Shown one piece after another: positions 8,475-16,920 of a DNA stretch of 64,000 nt. The notes beneath the pieces are model-generated. The model was not told where the DNA came from, did not search any database, and saw only the letters and a list, made by a program, of their open reading frames with translations. How positions within the stretch are numbered: position 1 is the first letter of the stretch; each line of letters begins with the position of its first letter. Source of the DNA: Nitrospira sp. BO4 (GTDB lineage Bacteria; Nitrospirota; Nitrospiria; Nitrospirales; Nitrospiraceae); NCBI GenBank assembly GCA_030144965.1, contig JAMPUU010000017.1, positions 248,001 to 312,000 on the forward strand. Reading direction: 5' to 3'. The position numbers and the translations under genes are program-made.

Positions 8475-8840
8475 ATGAAGACCTCGCTTATCTTTTTGAC
8501 CCTCTGCATCGGTCTGTTGACCACAGAGTCGACGATTCTCGCCAACCCGGAAATGTTACCGAAACATCCCGGCTATCCTATGGGCAAGGCCGTCGACCCC
8601 GTCATGGGGCAATCGCTGGCGAATGACCCTGGCCAGGTCAATACCAATAGCGAAGAGGCACTTTCCCACGCGGCGATCATCGATGATAGTCACTCAAAAC
8701 AGAGCCTCTTGTTTAATCAGAATGACGCGCGTCTGCTGGAAAAGCCCGGGGCAGGACTGCTCCCAAAGGTGGAAGGGCCGAATATCAGGATCGAGCCGCC
8801 GGTCAAGAAAGCGACGGAGGCGAATGCGTCACCTCAGTGA
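8475..8840 (+). CDS. Small secreted protein of unknown function
   Basis: 121 residues starting at ATG 8475, 7 bp after a perfect AAGGAGG. The signal peptide is clear (MKTSLIFLTLCIGLLTTESTILA, cleavage near residue 23). The mature part is hydrophilic, rich in Asn, Pro, Glu and Lys, and lacks cysteines and repeats. I recognise no family. It has its own intergenic space on both sides, so it is probably monocistronic. Confidence 0.75.
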   Translation: MKTSLIFLTLCIGLLTTESTILANPEMLPKHPGYPMGKAVDPVMGQSLANDPGQVNTNSEEALSHAAIIDDSHSKQSLLFNQNDARLLEKPGAGLLPKVEGPNIRIEPPVKKATEANASPQ

Positions 8841-8904
8841 GAACTGGAGCAAGAACAAACCCAAACCGCGTGGTGGGATCCTGAATGTATTTTCTTCGGG
8901 ATGT

Positions 8905-8945
8905 GGTGGTTGAGTGTCGAGGCATTGACTGAGGACGCAACCACC
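8905..8945 (+). terminator. Long stem-loop downstream of the small secreted protein gene
   Basis: Arms GGTGGTTG (8905-8912) and CAACCACC (8938-8945) are perfectly complementary across a 25-base loop that can pair further. It lies between convergent genes, so it could serve either strand. There is no T-run, so the call is tentative. Confidence 0.3.
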
Positions 8946-9018
8946 CTTCCGTACCAGTTCGTTCTAACGCTGGGTGGACAGATCTGCGTTCTTGCTGCGC
9001 TCTTAGACTTCCTTCGGT

Positions 9019-10251
9019 TTAAAAACCGAGTTCTTTCTCAAGATCATCCTGACCCTTTTTGAACTGTTTCTTCTCCGCCGCGTCTTTTTTCTTGGTGAGC
9101 GCGTCCAGCTCCGCTTGCTTTTTCTTCATGGCCTCACGTTCGGCTTTATTCGCCAGCTCTTCCTTTTCCTCATCGAGCGAGGTTACTTGTGCCGTCTTGA
9201 TGGCGGCATCTGGCACCGTAGTCCAGGCAAGTCGATACCCCGGCCACTTGAAAGCCAGCTCTTGATAGACGACGACGTAACGCGTGGGGTAATTGCGCTG
9301 GCCGATCCGACGTTCCTCCAAGACATAGACCGTCGGCGCGCCGTAGAGATTCGGCTGATACGTATCGAAGAAAATCCTGCCCGTACTTCCCTGCATGGAC
9401 ACCGATTGCAGTTTTTGCATGTGTGCCATGAACGCTTCCATGTTCGTCGTCGGATCGGGGGCCTTCTCGTTCTCTAGATGTTTTCCTGCCGCTTGTTGCA
9501 GTTGGTCGAGTGCTTCATCCTCGTCTTTCAGTTGGAAACGGTACTGCTCTTTGAATTGCTCCCATGTAAATGGACCCTTTTGGGCCTTGGCTCTAAAAAA
9601 TCGAGCGGGGTCGGTGTTGCCTCTTGTGACATAGGAGAGACGACCCTTCGTCGCATCGCTCGAGTCGAAGAGATAAACGCTGTCCGGTGCGACCGGCAGC
9701 CCCAGCTTTGAAGCGTCCGCCGGTTTCTCCGGCGCTCGCCCCGTTCGCACCGGCATCGTGCGCTGTTTTAACAAGTCGATGGCGTTACCCTTCCCGTGCG
9801 AAAGCATATTCGAGACGGCCTGCCTGACATCCGGCACCGGATCGTTGGTCAAGATCGCCAGTATCTCCACATCGCTGTCTTGGGGTCCGATCATGCCGAT
9901 CGAATCTGCTGTGGCGATACGTAATTCAATCTCCTCGCTTTTGAACATTCGGACAATATGAGGCAAATAGACGCGGTCCGCTGTGGAGCCCAGCGTTAGC
10001 AGATCTTCCTTCAGGATAGCGACTGCGCTCGCCCTCACTTTTTCGCAATCAACCGCTTGAGTAGGTTTGCGCAGGCAACTCACCATATATTTCTTCACGA
10101 GCTCCTTCATAGGATAGGACTCTTGAGCCACTCCCGACGGCGTGCCCTGAGTGGATGAGGAGATCGCAGAAGCAAGAGGCGGAAACCCAACAATCGACAG
10201 TGCAAGCAGACCGGTGGTTATCGCAGGCACAGGCAGTTGAAATGATTTCAT
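9019..10251 (-). CDS. Secreted HEAT-repeat-like protein with C-terminal coiled coil
   Basis: 410 residues from the ATG at 10251, chosen because AGGAGG precedes it by 7 bp. A signal peptide (residues 1-29, ending ASA) leads into two or three HEAT-like helical repeats (about 85-165: DRVYLPHIVRMFKSEEIELRIATADSIG; SDVEILAILTNDPVPDVRQAVSNML). The middle domain has no family I recognise. The last 65 residues are a highly charged Lys/Glu coiled coil. Probably periplasmic and protein-protein interacting. A second small secreted protein is encoded 45 bp upstream on the same strand, so the two may be co-expressed. Confidence 0.72.
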   Translation of the reverse strand: MKSFQLPVPAITTGLLALSIVGFPPLASAISSSTQGTPSGVAQESYPMKELVKKYMVSCLRKPTQAVDCEKVRASAVAILKEDLLTLGSTADRVYLPHIVRMFKSEEIELRIATADSIGMIGPQDSDVEILAILTNDPVPDVRQAVSNMLSHGKGNAIDLLKQRTMPVRTGRAPEKPADASKLGLPVAPDSVYLFDSSDATKGRLSYVTRGNTDPARFFRAKAQKGPFTWEQFKEQYRFQLKDEDEALDQLQQAAGKHLENEKAPDPTTNMEAFMAHMQKLQSVSMQGSTGRIFFDTYQPNLYGAPTVYVLEERRIGQRNYPTRYVVVYQELAFKWPGYRLAWTTVPDAAIKTAQVTSLDEEKEELANKAEREAMKKKQAELDALTKKKDAAEKKQFKKGQDDLEKELGF

Positions 10252-10296
10252 GGATTGTCCTCCTGACCGGTCATACTTTTTCATTATCTTTGTCCG

Positions 10297-10668
10297 CTAT
10301 CTTCCAAGCTCGTTTCCGACTCCCGACACATTTGCGTCCGCGCTTCCGATTTTGTCTTTCTGCGCTTTGATCTCGTTCGCCATTCTGTCCATGCTTCCGG
10401 CGAGTTTAGGACAATCGCGCTTCGCCTCCATCAGCTTGTCGATAGTCGCCTGGTTCTTGGGCACTTTGCCTTGTAACCATTTATTCCAGAGGTCATCGCC
10501 GAGTTCATCGCACACGCTGGACATGCCGGGGATTGCAGGAATATTAGGCACCGGAGCGGGTCTTGCTGCCACATTGTAATCTTCAGGCGAGAATCCGTTG
10601 GCGGATGGCGTCCACAACGCAATCGCTCCTAACAACAGTCCACACATTGGTAACCGTGGAATGGTCAT
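10297..10668 (-). CDS. Small secreted protein of unknown function
   Basis: 123 residues from ATG 10668, directly preceded by a GGGGAG element; the longer frame upstream lacks an SD. The signal peptide ends near ANG (residue 25). The mature part has a pair of cysteines (SSVCDEL and KRDCPKL) that could form a disulfide, with amphipathic helices. No family recognised. It precedes the HEAT-like gene by 45 bp. Opposite-strand transcription of the TMTC-like gene starts 45 bp away. Confidence 0.7.
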   Translation of the reverse strand: MTIPRLPMCGLLLGAIALWTPSANGFSPEDYNVAARPAPVPNIPAIPGMSSVCDELGDDLWNKWLQGKVPKNQATIDKLMEAKRDCPKLAGSMDRMANEIKAQKDKIGSADANVSGVGNELGR

Positions 10669-10713
10669 TATCTCCCCTTTCCCCTCTCGGTGTGATGCAG
10701 TATAACCACGCCG

Positions 10714-12117
10714 GTGAATGCCACGATTGGTTCCCTCAAGCTGTTCATCCTGCTCAGCGCATTGACGGGATCCGTGTATTTCGCGGCCTTCCAAGGCGGC
10801 TTTCACTATGACGACTCATTGACCATCCTCGAGAACCCTCATCTCGACCGATGGCGGACCTTTGTCGGCCATCTCGACCACATGGTCCGGCCTGTTCTGT
10901 ATGGCACCTTTCTGCTGGATCGTTCGCTCTATGGGACGAACCCGGCCGGATATCATTTGCTGAATGTCCTCCTGCACCTTGGTTCCGGAATTCTGATCTA
11001 TCTGATTCTGACCCGCGCGGTAACAGAACGACAATCTTCTGTCCCTTTCTGGACCGCGTTACTGTTCCTGATTCATCCCATCGCGACCGAAACCGTCACG
11101 TACCTTTCAGGGCGCACGTCGGGTTTGATGACCTTCTTTTATCTTTCTGCGTTCTTGCTCTACGTCAAAACCCTGGAGCCGTCTGGAACCGTCAAGCTGC
11201 ACCGGCTCTATCTGTCAGGAGCCGTCGCTTCCTTTGCGCTTTCGATCGGTTCCAAGGAAACAGCCGTCACGCTTCCGATCATGTTCCTGCTCTGGGATAT
11301 GGTCATACGCGGCTTGAAAGGTCCGTCTCTGCAATCTGCCGTCCTCTCTCGCTACCTGCCTTTTGGGGTCGTGCTCTTGTTTGCCGTTGGATGGGCCTGG
11401 AGCCATCCTCGCTATGCCGGCCTCGCCCAATTCAGCCTGACTATCCGTCCCCTTTGGGACAACCTACTGAGCGAGTTGCACGCCTGGGGCTATGCGTTGG
11501 CTCTGTTCTTCACTCCTTGGAACCAGAACTTTGATCATGACCTCCCTGTATTCCACTCACTGACTCAATGGCCCCTTCCGCTCGATCTGCTCTTGCTCTC
11601 TGCAACGTTCGCTGCAGGCCTATTTTCGTGGCGACGATTCCCCTTGGCGGCCTTCGGTCTGGGCTGGTTTTTCATTCAGCTCCTGCCGACCAGTCTGATT
11701 CCCCGTAACGACCTATTGAGCGAACGGAACCTCTATCTGCCCTCGATCGGACTTCTGTTGGCCATCGTCACGCTAGGTTCCTATCTTGCCCAACGTCTCG
11801 CGATGATCGTTTCGAGACCCCGGCTCGTTCAGTTCGCCTCCATGAGTGTCGCGACAGCCTTCGTCATAGGCCTGTGCCTCTTCACGTTCCAACGAAACCA
11901 GCTCTACCAGAACAGGGTATCGTTCTGGTCCGACACGGTCCTGAAATCCCCGAACAAAGCGCGGCCGCACAATAACCTGGGCTATGCTTACGCTCTCGAA
12001 GGCGACTGGGACCGCGCGATCGGAGAATTTCGGACGGCTGCCAAGCTCGATCCTGATTTCATGATCGCTCAACAAAACCTCCGAGATGCCTACCTCCATC
12101 GCCTTGGGCGGCAATAG
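10714..12117 (+). CDS. GT-C-type integral membrane protein with C-terminal TPR (TMTC-like)
   Basis: 467 residues with about 10 membrane helices. The first periplasmic loop carries FHYDD, the acidic pair typical of GT-C (dolichyl/undecaprenyl phosphate-sugar dependent) glycosyltransferases. The conserved segment around FLIHPIATETVTYLSGR and SKETAVTLPIMFLLWD matches TMTC-type proteins. After the last helix, residues 405-455 form a TPR-type helix pair (ARPHNNLGYAYALEGDWDRAIGEFRTAAKLDPDF). Eukaryotic TMTCs O-mannosylate proteins; bacterial relatives are mostly uncharacterised. The ATG at 10714 has only a weak SD. Convergent with the carboxypeptidase gene. Confidence 0.78.
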   Translation: MNATIGSLKLFILLSALTGSVYFAAFQGGFHYDDSLTILENPHLDRWRTFVGHLDHMVRPVLYGTFLLDRSLYGTNPAGYHLLNVLLHLGSGILIYLILTRAVTERQSSVPFWTALLFLIHPIATETVTYLSGRTSGLMTFFYLSAFLLYVKTLEPSGTVKLHRLYLSGAVASFALSIGSKETAVTLPIMFLLWDMVIRGLKGPSLQSAVLSRYLPFGVVLLFAVGWAWSHPRYAGLAQFSLTIRPLWDNLLSELHAWGYALALFFTPWNQNFDHDLPVFHSLTQWPLPLDLLLLSATFAAGLFSWRRFPLAAFGLGWFFIQLLPTSLIPRNDLLSERNLYLPSIGLLLAIVTLGSYLAQRLAMIVSRPRLVQFASMSVATAFVIGLCLFTFQRNQLYQNRVSFWSDTVLKSPNKARPHNNLGYAYALEGDWDRAIGEFRTAAKLDPDFMIAQQNLRDAYLHRLGRQ

Positions 12118-12137
12118 CAATCCGTCGGGCGCGTCTT

Positions 12138-12983
12138 TCACCTGTTCCCTTGCAACACAACCTGCCCGTAGCGGAGCAGCCGAGAGGCTTGTTCCCATTG
12201 GTCAGCCAGATTCAATGCGACAAGCAACAAGCGATGCCCATCCTTGAACATGCTGGCGATCAAGCAGCGTCCGGCTTTGCTCGTGTAACCGGTTTTCACG
12301 CCGTTCACATCCGGATCGACCAGCAACTCGTTCGTGGTGTGAATCGACATCTTCCTGGCTCCATCCACCGTGGAGATGTCACGGGTCAGCGTCCGGACCA
12401 TCATGGAGATGACGGGCACCCGAAGCGCATGGTCTGCCAGGTGGGCTAAATCCGCTGCCGTCGAGTAATGTCCCGGAGCATCGAACCCGCAGGGATTGGC
12501 GAAGTGCGTGTCCTTTAGCCCCAGCATGCGAGCCCGCTCATTCATCCTCGCGACGAATCGCTTATCATCTCCTCCGATGTGCCAGGCAATGGCTTCACAG
12601 GCATCGTTCGCGCTTGACACCAGCATTGCCGTCATAAGGTCGCGCAGCAGAAACTCTTCTCCAGGCTGAAAATTGTAGGACGAGTGATGCACGATCGCTC
12701 GCCTGTCGATCTTCACCACCTCTTGGAGAGGAGCAGCGTCCAACGCCACCACGGCCGTCATGATTTTCGTGAGACTGGCCGGGGGAAGACGGCGGGTGGC
12801 GTCCTTCTCCAACAGGACCTTCCCTGATTGAAGCTCGACCATGTAGAGAGCGGACGCCTTAACGATCGGCGGCTCCTGCTGGCCAAGGGCATTCTGGACA
12901 GCCGAGATCCAAGTCAACGCCGCCGTGAGAGACAGCACCGCCACGGCGGCCGGTGATGATTGACGACACAGCCGCCTTTCCAT
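12138..12983 (-). CDS. D-alanyl-D-alanine carboxypeptidase (PBP5/6, S11 family)
   Basis: Periplasmic serine peptidase that trims the terminal D-Ala of peptidoglycan stems. A signal sequence (about 1-35) is followed by the three penicillin-binding motifs in correct order: S70-LTK73, SAN at 124-126, and KTG at 230-232. The protein is 281 aa, shorter than E. coli PBP5 (about 400): it lacks the C-terminal beta domain and amphipathic membrane anchor. That resembles PBP7/DacB-type short members, which can be soluble endopeptidases. It follows the DUF4412-like gene on the same strand by 10 bp, suggesting an operon. Confidence 0.87.
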   Translation of the reverse strand: MERRLCRQSSPAAVAVLSLTAALTWISAVQNALGQQEPPIVKASALYMVELQSGKVLLEKDATRRLPPASLTKIMTAVVALDAAPLQEVVKIDRRAIVHHSSYNFQPGEEFLLRDLMTAMLVSSANDACEAIAWHIGGDDKRFVARMNERARMLGLKDTHFANPCGFDAPGHYSTAADLAHLADHALRVPVISMMVRTLTRDISTVDGARKMSIHTTNELLVDPDVNGVKTGYTSKAGRCLIASMFKDGHRLLLVALNLADQWEQASRLLRYGQVVLQGNR

Positions 12984-12993
12984 AGCGATGATC

Positions 12994-13773
12994 CTATCGG
13001 CCGAATATACCCTTCATCAGGTTACCCGCCTTCTCTACGTCCGAGGGCTCCTCCTGCGCAGGCGGGGCATCGGGAATCGGTTCAGCCGGAACCGGCACCG
13101 TTCTTCCAGTTTGAGGCCTGGATTTCTGTGGCATGCCGCGCTGTCCCATACCCTCGCGTCCCATCATTCCTCCTCCCATCATGCCGGCCATATCAAATTT
13201 CGTGAAGCCGTCGGGGATCTCAAACAACGCGGGGTCTTGCTTGCCAATCTTGAGGTTACTGAGTTCGATCAACATCCTCTTCTTGTCATTGCCTTCCTTG
13301 TAGAGCAAATCTTGTTTGAGGTTGATGCCCTCCTTGGTCCGCCAGGAGAACCCTCCGTATTTTTTGCCGTCCGTGCTCGTGGCGATGGTCTTGTACTTGG
13401 TGACGTTGACACCGTTCAGCGTTTCGTCGCCTACGACGGTGTCTTCGTACGTCCATTGCGCGGGGTCATCGCGCTGGGTCTGACGTCCTGTCATGGAATG
13501 CTCCATATACATTTTCTCCGACGGCATCAGAATCCACATGACTTTCGTGTCGAACCGGAAGATTTGTACTCCCCCATCGCCGGCGCCGGTCAGCATTTCC
13601 TTTCGCTCCTTGGTCGGGGTGACAAAGATCTTCTGTTGCATTGCCCCAGTCTCTGTTTGGATCAGGGAATCGGCCGAAAATTCCACCTTGGGCCGCTCCA
13701 TGAGGGCCGCGCCGACCGGCTGGGAACCGAATAGACTGAAGAGAACAATCAGTGCCACAGAGAGGTACATCAT
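12994..13773 (-). CDS. Secreted DUF4412-like protein with Met-rich segment
   Basis: 259 residues from ATG 13773, with AAGGAG 6 bp upstream; longer frames lack an SD. A signal peptide ends near VGA. The core (about 25-195) is a LolA/LppX-like beta fold typical of DUF4412: repeated strands, a segment KVMWILMPSEKMYMEHSM, and the closing LFEIPDGFTKFDM. The C-terminal tail has a Met/Gly cluster (AGMMGGGMMGREGMG) followed by a proline-rich linker. The lipid-carrier-like fold suggests binding of a hydrophobic or metal ligand, which is inference. It is upstream of the carboxypeptidase gene and probably co-transcribed. Confidence 0.72.
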   Translation of the reverse strand: MMYLSVALIVLFSLFGSQPVGAALMERPKVEFSADSLIQTETGAMQQKIFVTPTKERKEMLTGAGDGGVQIFRFDTKVMWILMPSEKMYMEHSMTGRQTQRDDPAQWTYEDTVVGDETLNGVNVTKYKTIATSTDGKKYGGFSWRTKEGINLKQDLLYKEGNDKKRMLIELSNLKIGKQDPALFEIPDGFTKFDMAGMMGGGMMGREGMGQRGMPQKSRPQTGRTVPVPAEPIPDAPPAQEEPSDVEKAGNLMKGIFGR

Positions 13774-14076
13774 GAGATGCTCCTTATATCTGCGTGAGAT
13801 GAGTGGCTGTGTGGTTGGTCTGATGGCGTTCAAATTGTCCTCTGACCATTGAAGCCGGGCAGAGAGTATCGTGTGCGTAGACAGAAGTAAAGTGGCCTTC
13901 TTGCACGATGAAGTTCAACCGATACTGGATGATATTTCCGAGGTTTAGGGAGGCCGGGGCGGAAATCTAGTCCTTGGTGCGCCCATGAATTCAGGTGGCA
14001 GATACGTTGACAACCGGATATCCGGCGCGAGTATGTCGTGGCGGGCTCGCCAAGAGCCGATGGTGACGATATGGTC
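13774..14076. other. Intergenic region with a perfect 12-bp palindrome in a promoter-like spacer
   Basis: About 300 bp between the DUF4412-like gene and the end of the MinD-like gene; I see no open frame with an SD. The plus strand has TTGACA (14007-14012), a perfect palindrome CCGGATATCCGG (14014-14025), and TATGTC 19 bp after the -35. A short stem-loop (GGCTC/GAGCC, 14044-14058) follows. Any transcript from it would run antisense into the MinD-like gene. The minus-strand promoter of the DUF4412-like gene must also lie here but is not obvious. Confidence 0.4.
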
Positions 14077-15282
14077 TTAGGCGACTAACCCGCTGGGGTT
14101 CTTGACAGGATCTGCACAGTCAGGCGGCCTCAACTCATACGCAGATGATGGGGCCTCGGGCGTCGATGGGTTGGAAGAGTGGAAAGACAGAGTCACTTCC
14201 GTCGTGGGTGAATTCGTCCCGTTTTCACTTGCTTGTGTCTTCTGCGTGTCTCCACTTCCGGTACATGCCACGACCAGTCGCTCGACCGCTGCAGAGACAG
14301 CCATCAGACCTTTCGCGGCCGAGGACTCAGGAGCGGCCTCGATGACGGGCAGAAACTTTCGAACGGCCTGGCTCACGGCCGAGTCGTCGGGGATTTCACC
14401 GAGCAGCGTCAGGTCACCGCCCACATATTCATGAAGAATCTTGCGAAGGTAGAGGACGTTGACTTGAGAGCGGCCGGTGACGCGATTGATGATAAGGCTG
14501 GGGCGGAACGATTGTAACGCTGAGGTGGCCGCGTCGCGCCCTTCGCTGTCGGCGGCGCCCGCAACCTCCATGACTTCCTCCACACTGGTGAAGTCCCGAT
14601 TTGAGAGCGCCTCAGCCATGGAGCTGCGTGCGAGAAAACAGGCCAACACGCGGCGAATCGCAGCTAATTTGATGAATCGGTAGAGGTCCAGCACCGAAGT
14701 CGGCTCTGGAGTAGCCACAGCTAAATGGATGTCGGCCATCAGGAAGAAATCCAGGGAATGGTAGTTAGTGCCAGCCCCGATGTCGATAACGACCACATCA
14801 GCCTCGAGATCTTGGAAGTGTTTCATCAATCGCTTTTTACGGGCATACACCATATTGGCCGTTGCCAAGGTGTCGCCGGTACCGGCAATCAAGCGGAGGT
14901 TCGGGTGGAACGTAACGGGAATCGCAACCTCCTCCAGCCGGGCAACCCGCTTGTTCAGAAAATCCGTCAGCGTCACCGGTGGATTCAACTCCCCGAACAT
15001 GATGTGGGCATCAGCCCCACCCACGTCGAGGTCTGCCAGGAGAACGTTGCGCCCGGTCTTTGCTAACGCCAGGGCAAGGTTGGTTGAAACGATGCTCTTG
15101 CCTACGCCGCCTTTGCCGGATGCCACTGAGATGAGGGTCGCCATGGTGTTTGCCGTTTCGTTAGTGGGAAGAGGGGCCCTTGGAGTCTCTCGGAATGCAG
15201 ACTCTTGTGATGACGTCATTGTACGGGCTGAGGGCAAAAAGAAAAGGAAAATACGGGATTGTCGCAGCGATCTCCTTCCCAT
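14077..15282 (-). CDS. MinD/ParA-family P-loop ATPase (FlhG-like)
   Basis: Deviant Walker A ATPase: SGKGGVGKSIVSTN directly after MATLISVA, switch I DLDVGGADAH, and Walker B-like VVVIDIGAG. It belongs to the MinD/FlhG group that positions cellular machines or regulates through membrane-bound dimers. The C-terminal about 50 residues are low-complexity and polar; no clear amphipathic membrane-targeting helix is seen there. The frame opens at ATG 15282; internal ATGs at 15219 and 15144 are possible, and 15144 (MATLISVASGKGG) gives the canonical N-terminus. It is divergent from pyk. No flagellar or division genes are nearby, so the target is unknown. Confidence 0.8.
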   Translation of the reverse strand: MGRRSLRQSRIFLFFLPSARTMTSSQESAFRETPRAPLPTNETANTMATLISVASGKGGVGKSIVSTNLALALAKTGRNVLLADLDVGGADAHIMFGELNPPVTLTDFLNKRVARLEEVAIPVTFHPNLRLIAGTGDTLATANMVYARKKRLMKHFQDLEADVVVIDIGAGTNYHSLDFFLMADIHLAVATPEPTSVLDLYRFIKLAAIRRVLACFLARSSMAEALSNRDFTSVEEVMEVAGAADSEGRDAATSALQSFRPSLIINRVTGRSQVNVLYLRKILHEYVGGDLTLLGEIPDDSAVSQAVRKFLPVIEAAPESSAAKGLMAVSAAVERLVVACTGSGDTQKTQASENGTNSPTTEVTLSFHSSNPSTPEAPSSAYELRPPDCADPVKNPSGLVA

Positions 15283-15449
15283 TCGCCTTACTCAACGGTG
15301 TCGTGCTCGTGTTGAGCAACATCGGACCGCATAGTGGTCAATGATAGAGGACGTCCTTGTAACCGACCTCCGCTAATAAGACATCCGATGAATGAATCTG
15401 TGGTATCCTCTCTCTTTCTTGGTGGGATCCAACGGAGGTGATGATCGGC

Positions 15450-16904
15450 GTGACTATGCGAAGAGCCAAGATCGTCTGCACCATCGGCCCGGCCAGCGAG
15501 TCGCCTGAAATCCTAGATCGGCTGATCGAGAGCGGGATGAATGCCGCCCGATTGAACTTCTCGCACGGAAGCCACGCCTCGCACGCCGTTGCCATCGCGG
15601 CGATTCGTCAGACGGCGGCACGCCGTGGTACGGCGGTGGCGATCATCCAAGATCTGCAAGGTCCCAGAATTCGAGTGGGGCTTCTCCAGAAGGATGGGAT
15701 CGAGGTCACTTCCGGCCAGAAGGTGCACCTAGGTATACCGGTTCGGCCTGGTGAGCAAGGCCATGCTCAGAACGTCGCCCCCACTTCTGTTGCCGAAATT
15801 CCAGTGACATATCCGATGCTCGCGCGCGATCTTCATGTAGGCGCTCGAGTCTTGATCAATGATGGGCTGATCGAACTGCTCACTGATCGCATTATGGATG
15901 ATGTTGTGGAGTGCACCGTCATGACCGGCGGCAAGATTACGTCGTACAAAGGCATCAATCTGCCGGATACCGCCGTCAGCGCCCCTACGCTGACCAAGAA
16001 AGATCGGGAAGACATTCTATTTGGCATAGAACAGCGCGTGGACTATCTGGCGCTCTCCTTTGTGCGTGGCCCACAGGACATCGATGAGGCTCGGACGCTA
16101 TTGGCGGAGCACGGAAGCGGCATCCGGATCATCGCCAAAATCGAGAGACCCGAAGCCGTTGCTTCATTGGACGATATCTTGGAACGAGCAGACGGTGTCA
16201 TGATCGCGCGTGGAGACTTAGGTGTGGAGATGGGTCCTGAAGCCGTGCCGGTCCTCCAGAAGCGAATTATTGCAGAAGCCAATCGCCGACGTCGCGTGGT
16301 CATCACCGCCACCCAGATGCTGGAGTCTATGACGAACGCCATGCGTCCGACCCGCGCGGAAGCCTCAGATGTTGCTAACGCTGTGTTCGACAGCAGTGAC
16401 GCGCTCATGCTCTCGGCTGAAACAGCCATCGGTGCTCATCCGATCGAAACGGTCCAAGTCATGGATCGCATTATCCGAGCAGCAGAGCAGGAAGCCGAAC
16501 CCAACCTGATCCTTAAACGCCAAACCGATCTGGAAAACCTGTCTTTTCCAGAAGCCATCTGTATCGCTGCTTTTTCCGCGGCCAAAGCGGTTGCCGCACG
16601 CGCGATCGTCGCCTTCAGCGAAGGCGGAGCCACCGCCCGATTGATTTCGAAACAACGTCCGTCCTCTCTCATCATCGCGTTCACGCCGTTTGAGCCGGTC
16701 AGACAACAGATGGCGCTCTATTGGGGCGTACGCCCCTACACGATGCCACAAATTGAGCAGACCGATGCGCGAGTGGAAGAAGCGGAACGACGAGCGAAAT
16801 CGGAAGGGCTGGTCAAGACGGGGGAAAAGATCGTCATCTTGTCAGGAACCCGCGTAGGGCAAGTAGGGGGGACTAATCTGATCAAGCTGCATGAGGTGAG
16901 GTAG
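15450..16904 (+). CDS. pyk: Pyruvate kinase
   Basis: Glycolytic enzyme converting PEP and ADP to pyruvate and ATP; cytoplasmic tetramer. N-terminus MRRAKIVCTIGPAS and GMNAARLNFSHGSH are diagnostic. The active-site block FVRGPQDI..IIAKIERPEA and MIARGDLGVEMG (Mg/PEP site), then MLESM and PTRAEASDVANAVFD, are all present. The C-terminal allosteric domain is complete (about 484 aa). An SD reading GGAGGTGAT at 15434-15442 favours GTG 15450; ATG 15441 and ATG 15456 are alternatives. It is convergent, 16 bp apart, with the phosphofructokinase fusion, placing two regulated glycolytic steps side by side. Confidence 0.94.
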   Translation: MTMRRAKIVCTIGPASESPEILDRLIESGMNAARLNFSHGSHASHAVAIAAIRQTAARRGTAVAIIQDLQGPRIRVGLLQKDGIEVTSGQKVHLGIPVRPGEQGHAQNVAPTSVAEIPVTYPMLARDLHVGARVLINDGLIELLTDRIMDDVVECTVMTGGKITSYKGINLPDTAVSAPTLTKKDREDILFGIEQRVDYLALSFVRGPQDIDEARTLLAEHGSGIRIIAKIERPEAVASLDDILERADGVMIARGDLGVEMGPEAVPVLQKRIIAEANRRRRVVITATQMLESMTNAMRPTRAEASDVANAVFDSSDALMLSAETAIGAHPIETVQVMDRIIRAAEQEAEPNLILKRQTDLENLSFPEAICIAAFSAAKAVAARAIVAFSEGGATARLISKQRPSSLIIAFTPFEPVRQQMALYWGVRPYTMPQIEQTDARVEEAERRAKSEGLVKTGEKIVILSGTRVGQVGGTNLIKLHEVR

Positions 16905-16920
16905 TGCTGTCCTGACGATC

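Noticed and set aside
14077-14110. Hairpin AACCC-GCTG-GGGTT at the end of the MinD-like gene as a terminator
   Set aside because: It lies inside the last codons, has only 5-bp arms and no T-run.
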